DNA of 38,644 bases from JASKKU01 sp964416905 (GTDB taxonomy: Archaea; Nanobdellota; Nanobdellia; Woesearchaeales; JASKKU01). Below are positions 23,055 to 31,586 of the stretch, piece after piece. Location: NCBI GenBank assembly GCA_964416905.1, contig CAYQFL010000005.1, positions 1 to 38,644 on the forward strand, in the 5' to 3' direction. The position numbers and the translations under genes were made by a program. How positions within the stretch are numbered: the first letter of the stretch is position 1; every line of letters starts with the position of its first letter. The notes under the pieces were generated by a model that did no database searches, was not told the DNA's origin, and was given only the letters and a program-made list of their open reading frames with translations.

Positions 23055-23489
23055 ATGAAATTAAAAATCAATTTAGAGAGACTAGAATCCTCTTCTTGGA
23101 AAGCTGCCAAGGCTTTATGGAATTCAGTTCCTCTAATTCTAGGAACTATTTTATTAGTCAGCTTACTTAAAGCTTCAATTCCGATATCATTTTATACCAA
23201 ATTGTTTTCAGGCAATGCTTTTCTTGATTCGCTTAAAGGTGCGGCTATTGGCAGTATTTCAGCTGGAAATCCTATTACAAGCTACATCATCAGTGGAGAA
23301 TTATTAAAAGAAGGAATTAGTCTCTTTGCAGTAACCGCATTCATTGTTGCTTGGGTAACAGTAGGTTTAATTCAACTGCCTGCAGAATCTGCAATTCTAG
23401 GTAGAAAATTTGCGACTCTTAGAAATCTTTTATCGTTTGTTATTGCCATCTTGGTATCAATTATTACTGTACTCTTATTAGAAATTTAA
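23055..23489 (+). CDS. UPF0718/ArsP-type permease, subunit A (N-half)
   Basis: This 144-residue membrane protein has about four helices. It carries the permease signature GSISAGNPITSYIISGELLKEG (first 20: GSISAGNPITSYIISGELLK), then AWVTVGLIQLPAES. This is one half of the DUF318/UPF0718 permease fold that in bacteria is a single chain. The next gene encodes the other half 6 bp downstream, so they probably act as a heterodimer in the membrane. The substrate is unknown; arsenicals or other oxyanions in distant relatives. The start at 23055 is the first ATG after the gap, with a TATA-like run upstream, but the gap lies only 64 bp away. Confidence 0.8.
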   Translation: MKLKINLERLESSSWKAAKALWNSVPLILGTILLVSLLKASIPISFYTKLFSGNAFLDSLKGAAIGSISAGNPITSYIISGELLKEGISLFAVTAFIVAWVTVGLIQLPAESAILGRKFATLRNLLSFVIAILVSIITVLLLEI

Positions 23490-23495
23490 TTGAAA

Positions 23496-24020
23496 ATGAA
23501 GAATAAACAAAAGAAAAAGAAACCTTTTGGTTGGATTTTCTTAGGGATTATAGTTATTGCCTATGCTCTTCTTGCAATTCTTAAAACAGAGCTTTTTATC
23601 TCAAGCATCTCCATTTTTTATAATCTATTAAAACAAGTAATTCCTGTTTTCATCGTTGTTTATTTGTTAATGACACTCACAAATTATTTTATTACTTCAA
23701 ACTTTGTAAAAAAGCATCTTAATGAAAGAGGGATTAAGAAGTGGTTCTTTGCAATTATTGGTGGCATTCTTTCATCTGGACCGATCTACATATGGTATCC
23801 TTGGCTTAGAGAACTAAGAAAGAAAGGAGTTAGCAATGGTTTAATTGCCTGCTTTTTATATAATCGAGCAATAAAAATTGCACTATTACCTCTCGCGATC
23901 TTTTATTTTGGAGTTAAATTTGTTGTGATTCTAACTATTGTAATGGTGTTTTTTTCAGTAATCGAAGGGGTCTTAATGGATAAGCTTCTGGCTTTAAGTT
24001 CTAAGGACAGGAGTTATTAA
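23496..24020 (+). CDS. UPF0718/ArsP-type permease, subunit B (C-half)
   Basis: This 174-residue membrane protein, counted from ATG 23496, starts 6 bp after the partner gene. It has a basic N-terminus (KNKQKKKKPFGW), about five hydrophobic helices and the conserved block GGILSSGPIYIWYP followed by LIACFLYNRAIKIALLPL, typical of the second permease half. The first half lacks these motifs and this one lacks the GNP-TSY motif, so they are complementary subunits rather than a duplication or frameshift. Confidence 0.8.
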   Translation: MKNKQKKKKPFGWIFLGIIVIAYALLAILKTELFISSISIFYNLLKQVIPVFIVVYLLMTLTNYFITSNFVKKHLNERGIKKWFFAIIGGILSSGPIYIWYPWLRELRKKGVSNGLIACFLYNRAIKIALLPLAIFYFGVKFVVILTIVMVFFSVIEGVLMDKLLALSSKDRSY

Positions 24021-24080
24021 GAGAGCAAACTATAAAAAAATCGTTTCATTTTGGATAAAAAGTATAGCGACATTAATAAA

Positions 24081-24094
24081 ACCTCTTTAGAGGT
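24081..24094. repeat. Inverted repeat ACCTCT-TT-AGAGGT, downstream of the permease pair
   Basis: A perfect 6-2-6 inverted repeat lies in the space between permease and perR. A second pair, ATCTAGA (24114-24120) and TCTAGAT (24136-24142), follows, with a nested CTAGA-A-TCTAG (24109-24119). They could be a terminator, a regulatory RNA or operator sites; no reading frame explains them. Confidence 0.35.
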
Positions 24095-24203
24095 AAAAAG
24101 TTGTGAAACTAGAATCTAGAGAGTAAAGGATTTTTTCTAGATATCTTTAGGGAAATTTTTCTTCATTTTGTCAAATAAGATTCTAAAGCAAAGATTTATA
24201 AAT

Positions 24204-24234
24204 AATAAAAATTATCACTTAATAAAAATTATCA
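24204..24234. promoter_or_regulatory. Tandem 14-bp repeats AATAAAAATTATCA at the perR promoter
   Basis: Two identical copies (24204-24217, 24221-24234), 17 bp apart, lie just after a TATA box (ATTTATAAA, 24193-24201) and before the PerR ATG. AT-rich repeats over the start site are the expected type of autoregulatory site for a Fur/PerR protein. Confidence 0.45.
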
Positions 24235-24245
24235 AAAAAATAAAA

Positions 24246-24644
24246 ATGAAACAAACTATACAAAGGCAAGCAATTCTGAAGTATATGAAATCTGTAAGAA
24301 GCCATCCTACTGCAGAACAAGTTTACGATGCTTTAAAAAGAGATTATCCAAGTATGACTTTAGCCACGGTTTATAGAAATTTAAACACGCTTGCAGATCT
24401 TGGAATTGTTTTAAGATTTAAAGTAAACAACAAATATCATTTTGATGGGTTTAATGATTTACATGTTCATTTCTATTGCGAGAGCTGTGAAAGAATCTTT
24501 GACATAGAATATGACGGCTTGGAAGATGATTTGAAAGCAATAACGAAAAAACTTGAGAAACAAGGAAAAAGCGTAAATGAGTATCAAATTGTTTTCTATG
24601 GCATATGTGAAAATTGTAAAAAACAAACAAAAAACATGAGGTGA
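24246..24644 (+). CDS. Fur-family regulator, PerR-like
   Basis: This 132-residue protein is counted from ATG 24246; an in-frame upstream extension to 24168 would cover the TATA box and is rejected. The winged helix is residues about 5-60, with HPTAEQVYDALK and MTLATVYRNLNTL. The C-terminal domain has DLHVHFYCESCERIFDI with His ligands and one CxxC, and CENC near the end as the second half of the structural zinc site. Fur/PerR proteins sense iron or peroxide. The gene ends in the ribosome binding site of peroxiredoxin, so the pair is an operon and a peroxide-sensing role is likely. Confidence 0.88.
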   Translation: MKQTIQRQAILKYMKSVRSHPTAEQVYDALKRDYPSMTLATVYRNLNTLADLGIVLRFKVNNKYHFDGFNDLHVHFYCESCERIFDIEYDGLEDDLKAITKKLEKQGKSVNEYQIVFYGICENCKKQTKNMR

Positions 24645-24649
24645 AAAAA

Positions 24650-25309
24650 ATGGAAAGATTGCCATTATTAGGCGAAAAATTCCCAGAGGTTGAGGTAAAA
24701 ACAACAAAAGGTGCAATAAAACTGCCTGAGGATTATAAAGGTAAATGGTTTGTTTTGTTCAGTCATCCTGCAGATTTTACGCCTGTTTGTACTACAGAAT
24801 TCTATGCGTTCCAACAGAGGTATGACAAGTTTAAAGAATTAAACACAGAGTTAATTGGTTTAAGCATAGACCAAGTGTTTAGCCATATGAAATGGATTGA
24901 ATGGATAAAAGAGAATTTAAACGCAGAAATAAAATTTCCAGTGATTGCTGATGATACTGGAGCATTAGCAAAAACTTTGGGTATGATTTCTGAGAACAAG
25001 GGAAGTAATACTGTTAGAGCTGTATTTATTGTGGATGATAAAGGCGTAATTAGATTAATTATGTATTATCCGCAAGAAGTTGGCAGAGATGTTGATGAGA
25101 TCTTGAGAGCTGTTAAAGCTTTACAGATTGCTGATAAAGAAGGCGTTGCTTTACCTCACAAATGGCCAAATAACGAATTAATTGGGAACAAAGTTATCTT
25201 GCCGCCACCATCAAACGAAGAAGAAAAGAGTAAGAGAATAAATCTGATAAAAAACAAAGAGATTGAAGGTTATGATTGGTGGTTAAGCTTTAAAGAGTTA
25301 AAAGATTAA
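24650..25309 (+). CDS. Peroxiredoxin (archaeal AhpC/Prx6 type)
   Basis: This 219-residue thiol peroxidase reduces hydrogen peroxide and organic peroxides. The peroxidatic Cys lies in HPADFTPVCTTE (about residue 47), Arg is in NTVRAVFIVDD, and a C-terminal arm with KWPNNELIGNKVILPPP is typical of archaeal decameric Prx. No second Cys is visible in the C-terminal arm, suggesting a 1-Cys mechanism. The start at ATG 24650 follows GAGGTGA (24638-24644), which overlaps the end of perR. Electron supply from TrxR at 6673 is plausible but unproven. Confidence 0.94.
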   Translation: MERLPLLGEKFPEVEVKTTKGAIKLPEDYKGKWFVLFSHPADFTPVCTTEFYAFQQRYDKFKELNTELIGLSIDQVFSHMKWIEWIKENLNAEIKFPVIADDTGALAKTLGMISENKGSNTVRAVFIVDDKGVIRLIMYYPQEVGRDVDEILRAVKALQIADKEGVALPHKWPNNELIGNKVILPPPSNEEEKSKRINLIKNKEIEGYDWWLSFKELKD

Positions 25310-25344
25310 AACTAATTTTTTACTTATTTTTTAGTTTATTTTTT

Positions 25345-26454
25345 CTAAACTTTCAAAATAAACTCATCAATCATATCTTTAGCTTTCGCTCTTCTTTCCT
25401 GGTGAGCTTGCAAGAACTGCGTAATCTTTTCTATTGCATACTTTTTGAGCTCACCAGTCAAAAGTTTGCCAGATTTATAGTCCTGTTCTATTTGAGCAAG
25501 TTTCTCGTCAGATTCTTCGAATAAATACCTTAAGAATTGGAATGGAACATCAATATCAGGATTTCCTCCCTTTTTTCGGTGCTCTTCAACAGTAGGCTGG
25601 CCTCCAGAGAAGGCATACTTATTGATCTTCTCTTTTATTTGTTTAGGAGTATCTGTTGTTAGTATTCCCTTAGCAGCATCAGAACTGCTCATTTTTCCTT
25701 TTGGGCCTGTTAAAGGAGGTAAGAATGAACTCTGGATACTTGCTGGTTTGTAATAACCTAACTTTGGTAGGATATCCCTAGTTATCCTAAAGTGGGGATC
25801 TTGGTCAACAGCATGAGGAATTAAACAAGGAACATTTTTCTTCTTCAACACGCTTGGCAAAAATGCTGGCACAGCTTGCATCGCAGTATAAAAAATAGAA
25901 CCTATGTTAGTACTCTCGTTAAACCCGAAAGCTGCTTTTACAGTTGAATAGGTTATCTTCTTAGCTACTTTTATTGCTTCAGGGTACATTAATCCAGCGT
26001 GTTTTGTATCAATAATAAAATACGTTTTCTTTGGATCAAAACCAACTGCAATCACATCAAGCATATTCTCATAAAGCCATTGTTGTATTTCATTATAGCT
26101 CAGGTTCTTGTACAAAAACTTTTCATCATCAGTAAATTGAAAATAAAGCTCAACATCAAACTTGTCTTGGAGCCATTTGGTAAAGTACCACACAGTTAAA
26201 TGACCTAAATGTATTGGACCTGATGGACCGCAACCAGTGTATAAGAAAAACTTGTTTCCTTTCTCGTATTCATCAAGAATCCAATTGAGATCCCTATGAG
26301 CAAAGAAAATCTTTCTGCGAAGCATAAAATGTAATTCTCCAGTATGCTTCTTGATTCTCTCTAATAGAGCATCATCGATTTTTTCTAAACCAAACTCCTT
26401 AATTAGCCTATCATAATCTACTTTACCCTCAATGTTATAGGGATCAACTCTCAT
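25345..26454 (-). CDS. trpS: Tryptophan--tRNA ligase (archaeal/eukaryal type)
   Basis: This 369-residue class Ic synthetase has the HIGH-like motif GPSGPIHLGH (76-85) and KMSSSDAAKG (about residues 255-264). HAVDQDPHFRITRD is characteristic of archaeal/eukaryal TrpRS. The N-terminal RVDPYNIEGKVDYDRLI segment also matches this type. It charges tRNA-Trp in the cytoplasm. Divergent from the nucleotidyltransferase gene, with a 150-bp AT-rich region between. No fusion or truncation is seen. Confidence 0.96.
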   Translation of the reverse strand: MRVDPYNIEGKVDYDRLIKEFGLEKIDDALLERIKKHTGELHFMLRRKIFFAHRDLNWILDEYEKGNKFFLYTGCGPSGPIHLGHLTVWYFTKWLQDKFDVELYFQFTDDEKFLYKNLSYNEIQQWLYENMLDVIAVGFDPKKTYFIIDTKHAGLMYPEAIKVAKKITYSTVKAAFGFNESTNIGSIFYTAMQAVPAFLPSVLKKKNVPCLIPHAVDQDPHFRITRDILPKLGYYKPASIQSSFLPPLTGPKGKMSSSDAAKGILTTDTPKQIKEKINKYAFSGGQPTVEEHRKKGGNPDIDVPFQFLRYLFEESDEKLAQIEQDYKSGKLLTGELKKYAIEKITQFLQAHQERRAKAKDMIDEFILKV

Positions 26455-26611
26455 TTTACAACAACTGTTTGGTTAAATTAGCATTAATAAATGTATCGAT
26501 AAAAAGTGAATCTAAAACCCCTGATACTAGATAGTTTAAAACAAAAAATCAAAAAAATTTAAATAGTTCAACTTTTGAGACTTCATTACTTTAGAGTGAG
26601 TAGTGGTAAAC

Positions 26612-27598
26612 ATGAAGTTTCAAGCTATTATTCCTGCCGCAGGTGTTGGAAAAAGATTAAGGCCTTTAACGCATACTTTGCCAAAAAGCTTGGTTCCAGT
26701 TGCCGGAAAGCCAATAATTGTCCATATTATTGACGAACTAGTAAGCATGGGTATCGAAGACATTATACTTATTCTGGGTTACTTCGGCGAGAAGATTGAA
26801 GAATATCTAACGAATCATTATCCAACCATAAAATTCAGTTTCGTTTATCAAAAAGAAAGAAAAGGTTCTGCACATGCAGTTTTACTAACTGAAAGCCTAG
26901 TTAAGAATCCTGTTATGATTATTTATGGAGATACAATTATTGAAGGCGATCTTAAGAAAGGACTTGTTAAAGGCAAAGATTTGTTATTAGGAACAAAATT
27001 TGTTGACGACCCAAGAAGGTTCGGCATTGTTGAACGAAAAAAAGGCAAAATCGTTGGTTTAATTGAAAAGCCAAATATTTTAGAAAGAAGAGAAGCTTTA
27101 GTTGGAGTTTATACTGTATTTAATACAAAGAAGCTGTTTGATTCAATAAAATTCATCATTAAAAAGAACATTAGTCTTAACGGAGAATTTTACTTAACAC
27201 ACGCTTTAGACCATATGATTAAATCAGGCGCTTCTGCTGAGACATTTCCTATAGAAAACTGGTATGATTGTGGTACAGTTGAAAGTTTGCTTGAAACAAA
27301 TAGAGTATTATTGGATAAAAAGAGAAGATTCAAAGAAAACGTTATCAAAGACAGCAATATTATAATACCTCCTGTAGCAATTGGCAAGAATACAAAACTT
27401 AAGAATTGTATAATAGGACCTTATGTGAGCATTGGCACAGATGTAGAGATTGAGAATTCCATAATTCAGGATTCTATAATAAGCAACAAAGCTAATGTAA
27501 AGAATATGATATTAAAGAATAGTGTTATAGGCAATGAGGCAACATGCGAGGGTAAAATAACAAACCTGATTCTGGGGGATAATTCGTATTTGAATTAA
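26612..27598 (+). CDS. Sugar-phosphate nucleotidyltransferase with left-handed beta-helix tail
   Basis: This 328-residue enzyme has the nucleotidyltransferase start AIIPAAGVGKRLRPLT (5-20), a KSLVPVAGKP loop and a metal Asp in IIYGDTI. The C-terminal third consists of hexapeptide repeats (IGKNTKLKNCIIGPYVSIGT and on). Relatives make NDP-glucose, GDP-mannose or dTDP-glucose for surface glycans; the substrate cannot be told by eye. The start at 26612 is preferred to the GTG at 26603. A TATA-like AATTTAAATAG lies at about 26556-26566. The missing usual glycan genes nearby make the pathway unclear. Confidence 0.88.
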   Translation: MKFQAIIPAAGVGKRLRPLTHTLPKSLVPVAGKPIIVHIIDELVSMGIEDIILILGYFGEKIEEYLTNHYPTIKFSFVYQKERKGSAHAVLLTESLVKNPVMIIYGDTIIEGDLKKGLVKGKDLLLGTKFVDDPRRFGIVERKKGKIVGLIEKPNILERREALVGVYTVFNTKKLFDSIKFIIKKNISLNGEFYLTHALDHMIKSGASAETFPIENWYDCGTVESLLETNRVLLDKKRRFKENVIKDSNIIIPPVAIGKNTKLKNCIIGPYVSIGTDVEIENSIIQDSIISNKANVKNMILKNSVIGNEATCEGKITNLILGDNSYLN

Positions 27599-27609
27599 AG
27601 ATTGTTCTT

Positions 27610-27975
27610 TTATATTTTTGTGCTTAACTGCCGCTTATAAGCCAGAATTTCGTTTTGCAATTCGAAAAAATAATCCATTTCTAATCCTAGGTCTTTCTCT
27701 AACTTAATGTCAATATTAACATCGAGATAATCAATAAGGCCATGATAATAGTCTAAAAGATAGTAATTCTTTATAGTTTCAGAATTAATGATCTCGGGAT
27801 CAATATCTTCTCGAGATTTGATATCTTTAATATAAACCTTTATCATTGAATTAAGATAATACTCCAAATTTTTCAACTCGGTGCTTAAAGCGTCAACTAG
27901 CAAAGGCTCATAAAACTTACTCAACTTAGACAATATTGATTTCTTCCTGTCCTCGATTAATTCTTCAATGCTCAT
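27610..27975 (-). CDS. Unrecognised 121-residue helical protein
   Basis: Counted from ATG 27975, this protein (MSIEELIEDRKKSIL...) is strongly helical and acidic, without membrane segments or Cys. The start context GTGTAATAAAATGA is identical over 14 bases to that of the gene upstream at 28849, which argues for shared evolutionary origin or selection on initiation. It lies 19 bp downstream of that gene, so the two form an operon. Function is unknown. Confidence 0.65.
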   Translation of the reverse strand: MSIEELIEDRKKSILSKLSKFYEPLLVDALSTELKNLEYYLNSMIKVYIKDIKSREDIDPEIINSETIKNYYLLDYYHGLIDYLDVNIDIKLEKDLGLEMDYFFELQNEILAYKRQLSTKI

Positions 27976-27994
27976 TTTATTACACTTTGTGTTT

Positions 27995-28849
27995 TTAATC
28001 CTCAAATGGCTTGACTCTAGATTTATAAAGTTGATACAATTTTCTCGCATCAATTGGAATTTTACCATTCAAGCAATCATACATTTCATACGGAGTCATT
28101 CTAGCTTTTTTACTCGCCCCTATCAATTTCATTGCTTTAAGTTGGGTATAGCTATACATTACACCAGTTGGCAATGTAATATCAAAACCTAATTCGCCTC
28201 TCACTTCGTCTTTTCCTAGCTGATATTTTTTCAGTTTATGTTCAACTCTTCTCTCAAATTCGTCGACCTTCGTTTTATCCAGATATAAGATAAAGCCATC
28301 CCTTCGTGTGATAAAATCAACGAAGTCTCGTGCTAATTTGAACCGATAAGCTTCCTTTACAGTATAAGCTTCTTCAATTAGTTCTTTGTAGAAGTTCATA
28401 ACATCTTCAGGTTTCTTTAAAAAAGTGTCTAAATCAACTTTAAGATAATATTTAAAGCCAATGGTGGGTTCCTCAAATGTTTTGTTAATTCCTTTAAGTT
28501 TTAACCGATTTATTTTAAACTTATATTTACCTTCTTTATCAGCAACATCCCCAAAAAAGTGCCAATTATCGTTCTTGGTGTTATGATCATGGTATTTTCT
28601 CTTAAATTCATCGATTAACCCATGAAAATCAGAATATATTTCTCCTAATTTGCCAATTTTATAATCTAAAGTTACTTCATCTTCATCAAGTAAATCAATT
28701 GCTTCATGATCCGAGATTAGAAAAGGATATACTTCAGTGAAAGTAAGACTACTTGGGTCTTTTTTCAACTTTTCTTCTAAAAGGTTATGTTCGGTAAATT
28801 TAGACTTAATCTTCTTTTCAATAATGTCCTCAAGCGTATTTGGATTCAT
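27995..28849 (-). CDS. Unrecognised 284-residue soluble protein
   Basis: The N-terminal 90 residues are acidic and helical. The middle has a beta-rich part (KYKFKINRLKLKGI, TIGFKYYLKVDLD), and the end (ARMTPYEMYDCLNGKIPIDA) is helical. No catalytic motif, membrane helix or zinc site is recognised. A GGGTG site at 28857-28861 and a TATA-like GATTTATATATTA (about 28889-28901) support the start. It is followed by a smaller gene with the same initiation context. Confidence 0.65.
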   Translation of the reverse strand: MNPNTLEDIIEKKIKSKFTEHNLLEEKLKKDPSSLTFTEVYPFLISDHEAIDLLDEDEVTLDYKIGKLGEIYSDFHGLIDEFKRKYHDHNTKNDNWHFFGDVADKEGKYKFKINRLKLKGINKTFEEPTIGFKYYLKVDLDTFLKKPEDVMNFYKELIEEAYTVKEAYRFKLARDFVDFITRRDGFILYLDKTKVDEFERRVEHKLKKYQLGKDEVRGELGFDITLPTGVMYSYTQLKAMKLIGASKKARMTPYEMYDCLNGKIPIDARKLYQLYKSRVKPFED

Positions 28850-28976
28850 TTTATTACACCCGTGTATGTTGTTATTGATAAGTGGTATAATATATAAATC
28901 TTTCGTTTTGTGTTTAATTTAGAAATCTCTAATGTGCTTTACTTTCATAGAAAAAGTAATGGGTTTTGTGTATGAA

Positions 28977-29049
28977 AGCCCCCGGCGGGATTTGAACCCG
29001 CGACCCCCAGCTTACAAGGCTGGTGCTCTAGCCACTGAGCTACAGGGGC
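28977..29049 (-). tRNA. tRNA-Thr (anticodon TGT)
   Basis: Acceptor GCCCCTG pairs with CGGGGGC with one G-U. The anticodon stem is CCAGC/GCTGG with loop CTTGTAA (anticodon TGT), and the T arm GCGGG-TTCAAAT-CCCGC is intact. Discriminator T at 28977 agrees with archaeal tRNA-Thr. A TATA box at 29076-29083 overlaps the stop codon of the upstream deaminase-like gene. No CCA and no intron. Confidence 0.95.
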
Positions 29050-29076
29050 GCTTACTAGCTTGAGAAAATGTCTTTT

Positions 29077-30333
29077 TTATAAATTTTTCTTAAAAAAAGC
29101 TTTAATCTTATTAGACAAGGTTAACGCTTTCTGCTGCCACTCATCTAAAAATTCTTTCTTAAAAACAATTCTGCCGTTAATGATTGTAAATTCAACAGGT
29201 GAATTAAAGGAATAAACAATATTACTAACAAGGTTTTCTTTAGTCAAGGGTTGAAGTTCAAAAGTTTCAGCACTTATAGCAAATATATCCGCTAATTTGC
29301 CTTCTTCAATTGAACCATTGTCAAAACCTGTGGCTTTTGCTCCCATAATTGTTGAATAATCCAAAACATCCTGAGCATTAATCACAGAAGCATCCCAATG
29401 ATTATTCTTGTTTAGCAAAGCCATTACTTTCATTTCATCAAACAGATTTAATGAATTGTTACTTGCTGCGCCGTCTGTGCCTAAAGCAATAGGAACATCC
29501 AAAGCTTTGTATTCGGGATAAGGGAAGAATGCCCCTGTAGCTAATTTCATGTTTGAAACAGGGTTGTGAACAACAACAGCATTTCTCTTTTTTAGAATAG
29601 AGATTTCTCCTTTTGTAATCCAGCCGCAATGAGCTAAAATAGCATTATCCAACAACCCTAAGCTGTCAAGATATTCTATAACATACATCTTGTTTTCTTT
29701 ATAGCAGTTAAAAACCTCTTGCCTTGTTTCCGCAGCATGCATGTTTATCCTGAGGTTTCTTTTTTTAGCGTAATCTCGAATTAACTTAAAATCCTCAGTA
29801 GTATGTACATAAATTGCATATGGGTCAGCAACAACTTTGTAAAGCTCATTCTGTTTTTTTATGAGCAAATCGTTTTCTTCCATTCGCGTTTTCAAATCCT
29901 TTGTTAAAGCCCTGCCAGATAAAAGTCGAATGCCATATCTTTGCGTAACTTCAAGAGTAGATTCAGGGAAATAATATGTGTCAATAAAAGCAACAATTCC
30001 TTTAGACAACATCTCCATTACTCCAATCTCTGCCCCAGCAGCAACTAAGTCAGAAGTTAATTTCTCTTCAAGCGGCTTAATCTCACCAAGCCAATCAAAA
30101 AGCTCGTGGTCATCATAAAACCCTCTAAAAATGGTCATTGCTACATGACTATGAGCATTTGTTAATCCCGGCAGGATTATCTTATCAGAACAGTCAATAA
30201 CTTCTTCATCAGCTATGTTTAAATCCTTCCCAATTTGATGGATTCTTTTGTCTTTTATTAAAATGTCATAACCCTCTAAGATTTCCCTATCCTTACTTTG
30301 GGTAATAATATATTTGCAGTTTTTTAGTATCAT
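29077..30333 (-). CDS. Amidohydrolase, 5'-methylthioadenosine/S-adenosylhomocysteine deaminase-like
   Basis: This 418-residue metal-dependent hydrolase has His61 and His63 in NAHSHVAM, a third His in MHAAETR, a fourth in AHCGW, and the catalytic Asp in GTDGAASNN. This order matches the TRZ/ATZ/MtaD family that deaminates MTA, SAH, adenosine or related purines in the cytoplasm. Such deamination could feed nucleoside salvage toward RuBisCO substrates; that link is inference. Its ATG overlaps the stop of the Dph6-like gene by 4 bp. Confidence 0.88.
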   Translation of the reverse strand: MILKNCKYIITQSKDREILEGYDILIKDKRIHQIGKDLNIADEEVIDCSDKIILPGLTNAHSHVAMTIFRGFYDDHELFDWLGEIKPLEEKLTSDLVAAGAEIGVMEMLSKGIVAFIDTYYFPESTLEVTQRYGIRLLSGRALTKDLKTRMEENDLLIKKQNELYKVVADPYAIYVHTTEDFKLIRDYAKKRNLRINMHAAETRQEVFNCYKENKMYVIEYLDSLGLLDNAILAHCGWITKGEISILKKRNAVVVHNPVSNMKLATGAFFPYPEYKALDVPIALGTDGAASNNSLNLFDEMKVMALLNKNNHWDASVINAQDVLDYSTIMGAKATGFDNGSIEEGKLADIFAISAETFELQPLTKENLVSNIVYSFNSPVEFTIINGRIVFKKEFLDEWQQKALTLSNKIKAFFKKNL

Positions 30334-31040
30334 TTTTTCACCAACATGATTTCTCCGTTCAAGTAATGTTGATTTTCGCTCTCGCTGAATATTTTTTTAT
30401 CTTTAATCTCAATCGAATATTTGTATTCAGGAGCATCCAAAACCAAAGTTTCGGCTTCACCACCTTCAAACGCTTTATTTGTAACGTACTTGCTTTGGTT
30501 TATTTTATCAAGGTCCTCTTTTGATAATGGTTTATCTAAAAGATTCTTATCAAGACCGAACGCTGTAATTGAAACAACTTGCACTTTCATAACATCAACT
30601 TGTTCTTCAATTATTCTTTTTTGGTCCTTGTGCCATAATGGTGATAATGTCTTAAGATTTAGTTCTTCGCAGATAAAATTTATTCTCATTCTTTGGTATT
30701 CTGAAGCGATTGCGCCTGTAATTACATAATTAATATTGTACAAGGATTTTGCCTTTGCTAATCCTTCTTTCAATTTAGCAAGCTCATCATCATTCTGAGA
30801 CAAAGGAACATCTATTAAAGGCACTCCAAGCACTTTGCCAAAATCTATTTCTTTGGTAAAGGGATGATGGAACATCATTGATTCGTTAGATTCTGGGACA
30901 AGCTTAATTAGACATTTAATTGAGAATCCTGAAATTTTAGCTAAATGAAATGCGTAAACGCTATCTTTTCCACCAGATAAAAGGATAGCTGCGTTTAATT
31001 CTGATTTCAATTCAGTTTTTGTTTTCGTGTTTTGATTCAT
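30330..31040 (-). CDS. Diphthine--ammonia ligase-like (Dph6/DUF71, PP-loop ATPase)
   Basis: This 236-residue protein has the PP-loop SGGKDS (22-27), the HHPFTKEIDFGKVLGVPL segment, YVITGAIASEYQRMR and SPLWHKDQ, and a late GGEAETLVLDAP block. These define the DUF71 family, whose members amidate diphthine on elongation factor 2 in the last step of diphthamide synthesis. The first 15 residues are a variable Lys/Thr tail. It overlaps the downstream deaminase by 4 bp. In lineages without the earlier diphthamide genes it could have another role. Confidence 0.88.
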   Translation of the reverse strand: MNQNTKTKTELKSELNAAILLSGGKDSVYAFHLAKISGFSIKCLIKLVPESNESMMFHHPFTKEIDFGKVLGVPLIDVPLSQNDDELAKLKEGLAKAKSLYNINYVITGAIASEYQRMRINFICEELNLKTLSPLWHKDQKRIIEEQVDVMKVQVVSITAFGLDKNLLDKPLSKEDLDKINQSKYVTNKAFEGGEAETLVLDAPEYKYSIEIKDKKIFSESENQHYLNGEIMLVKK

Positions 31041-31165
31041 TGTTAACGATTTGAAGTTTTAAGTAATAAAGAGTCAAGGTTTATGAATTTTTTCAATAAG
31101 TAATAAAACATTCCATCTGGAACAAAACTTAAAATTTATAAATATGCTTTCAAAGTATTAAATTT

Positions 31166-31582
31166 ATGGCAAGAGTAAGAGAGATCTCTTTAGTGAACGC
31201 AATTCCTCCTGAAGATAATCAAATAAACACTTTAATCCAATGGTACGCGCTTTCTTTAGGATTATTGTCTTCCAGAGATAAAGATAAAACCTGTTTTAGA
31301 ATATTCCTTGAACTGTTAAGGAATTCAAAGAAGCATATTGCTGTAAGCAGTGATGATTTATCATTGAAACTTAAAGTAAGTAGAGGAACTGTGGTGCATC
31401 ATCTTAAGAAGCTGGAAGCTGCAGGCATTGTTGATTCCCAGGGCAATAGATACTTCTTAACAAGCGAATCTTTAGAGAAACTAACCTTAATCTTAAAAGA
31501 CCAAGTTAATGATATCTTTGAGAAAATCAGAGGCGTCGCTAAACAGCTAGATGAAATCTTTGATAACCTTTTAAAGAAATAA
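31166..31582 (+). CDS. ArsR-like winged-helix regulator
   Basis: This 138-residue protein has an N-terminal NQINTLIQWYALSLGLL block, DKDKTCFRIFLELL, then a winged helix (LSLKLKVSRGTVVHHLKKLEAAGIV, here two helices around residues 68-95). A C-terminal helical part (dimerisation) follows. The domain order is common for DPANN ArsR-type regulators as I recall; ligand unknown. A TATA box at about 31134-31141 places the transcript start near the ATG, so it is probably leaderless. It is divergent from the Dph6-like gene. Confidence 0.8.
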   Translation: MARVREISLVNAIPPEDNQINTLIQWYALSLGLLSSRDKDKTCFRIFLELLRNSKKHIAVSSDDLSLKLKVSRGTVVHHLKKLEAAGIVDSQGNRYFLTSESLEKLTLILKDQVNDIFEKIRGVAKQLDEIFDNLLKK

Positions 31583-31586
31583 AAAA

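Noticed and set aside
22848..23489. Long frame extending the permease subunit through the assembly gap
   Set aside because: It is made by reading through 100 N and has no support upstream. The ATG at 23055 gives a family-consistent N-terminus.
23055..24020. Frameshifted single permease gene
   Set aside because: Each half has its own start and complementary conserved motifs, 6 bp apart. This fits a two-subunit form of the family rather than a sequencing error.
24168..24245. N-terminal extension of the PerR-like protein
   Set aside because: It would cover the TATA box and the direct repeats. Fur-family proteins normally begin close to the residues after the ATG at 24246.
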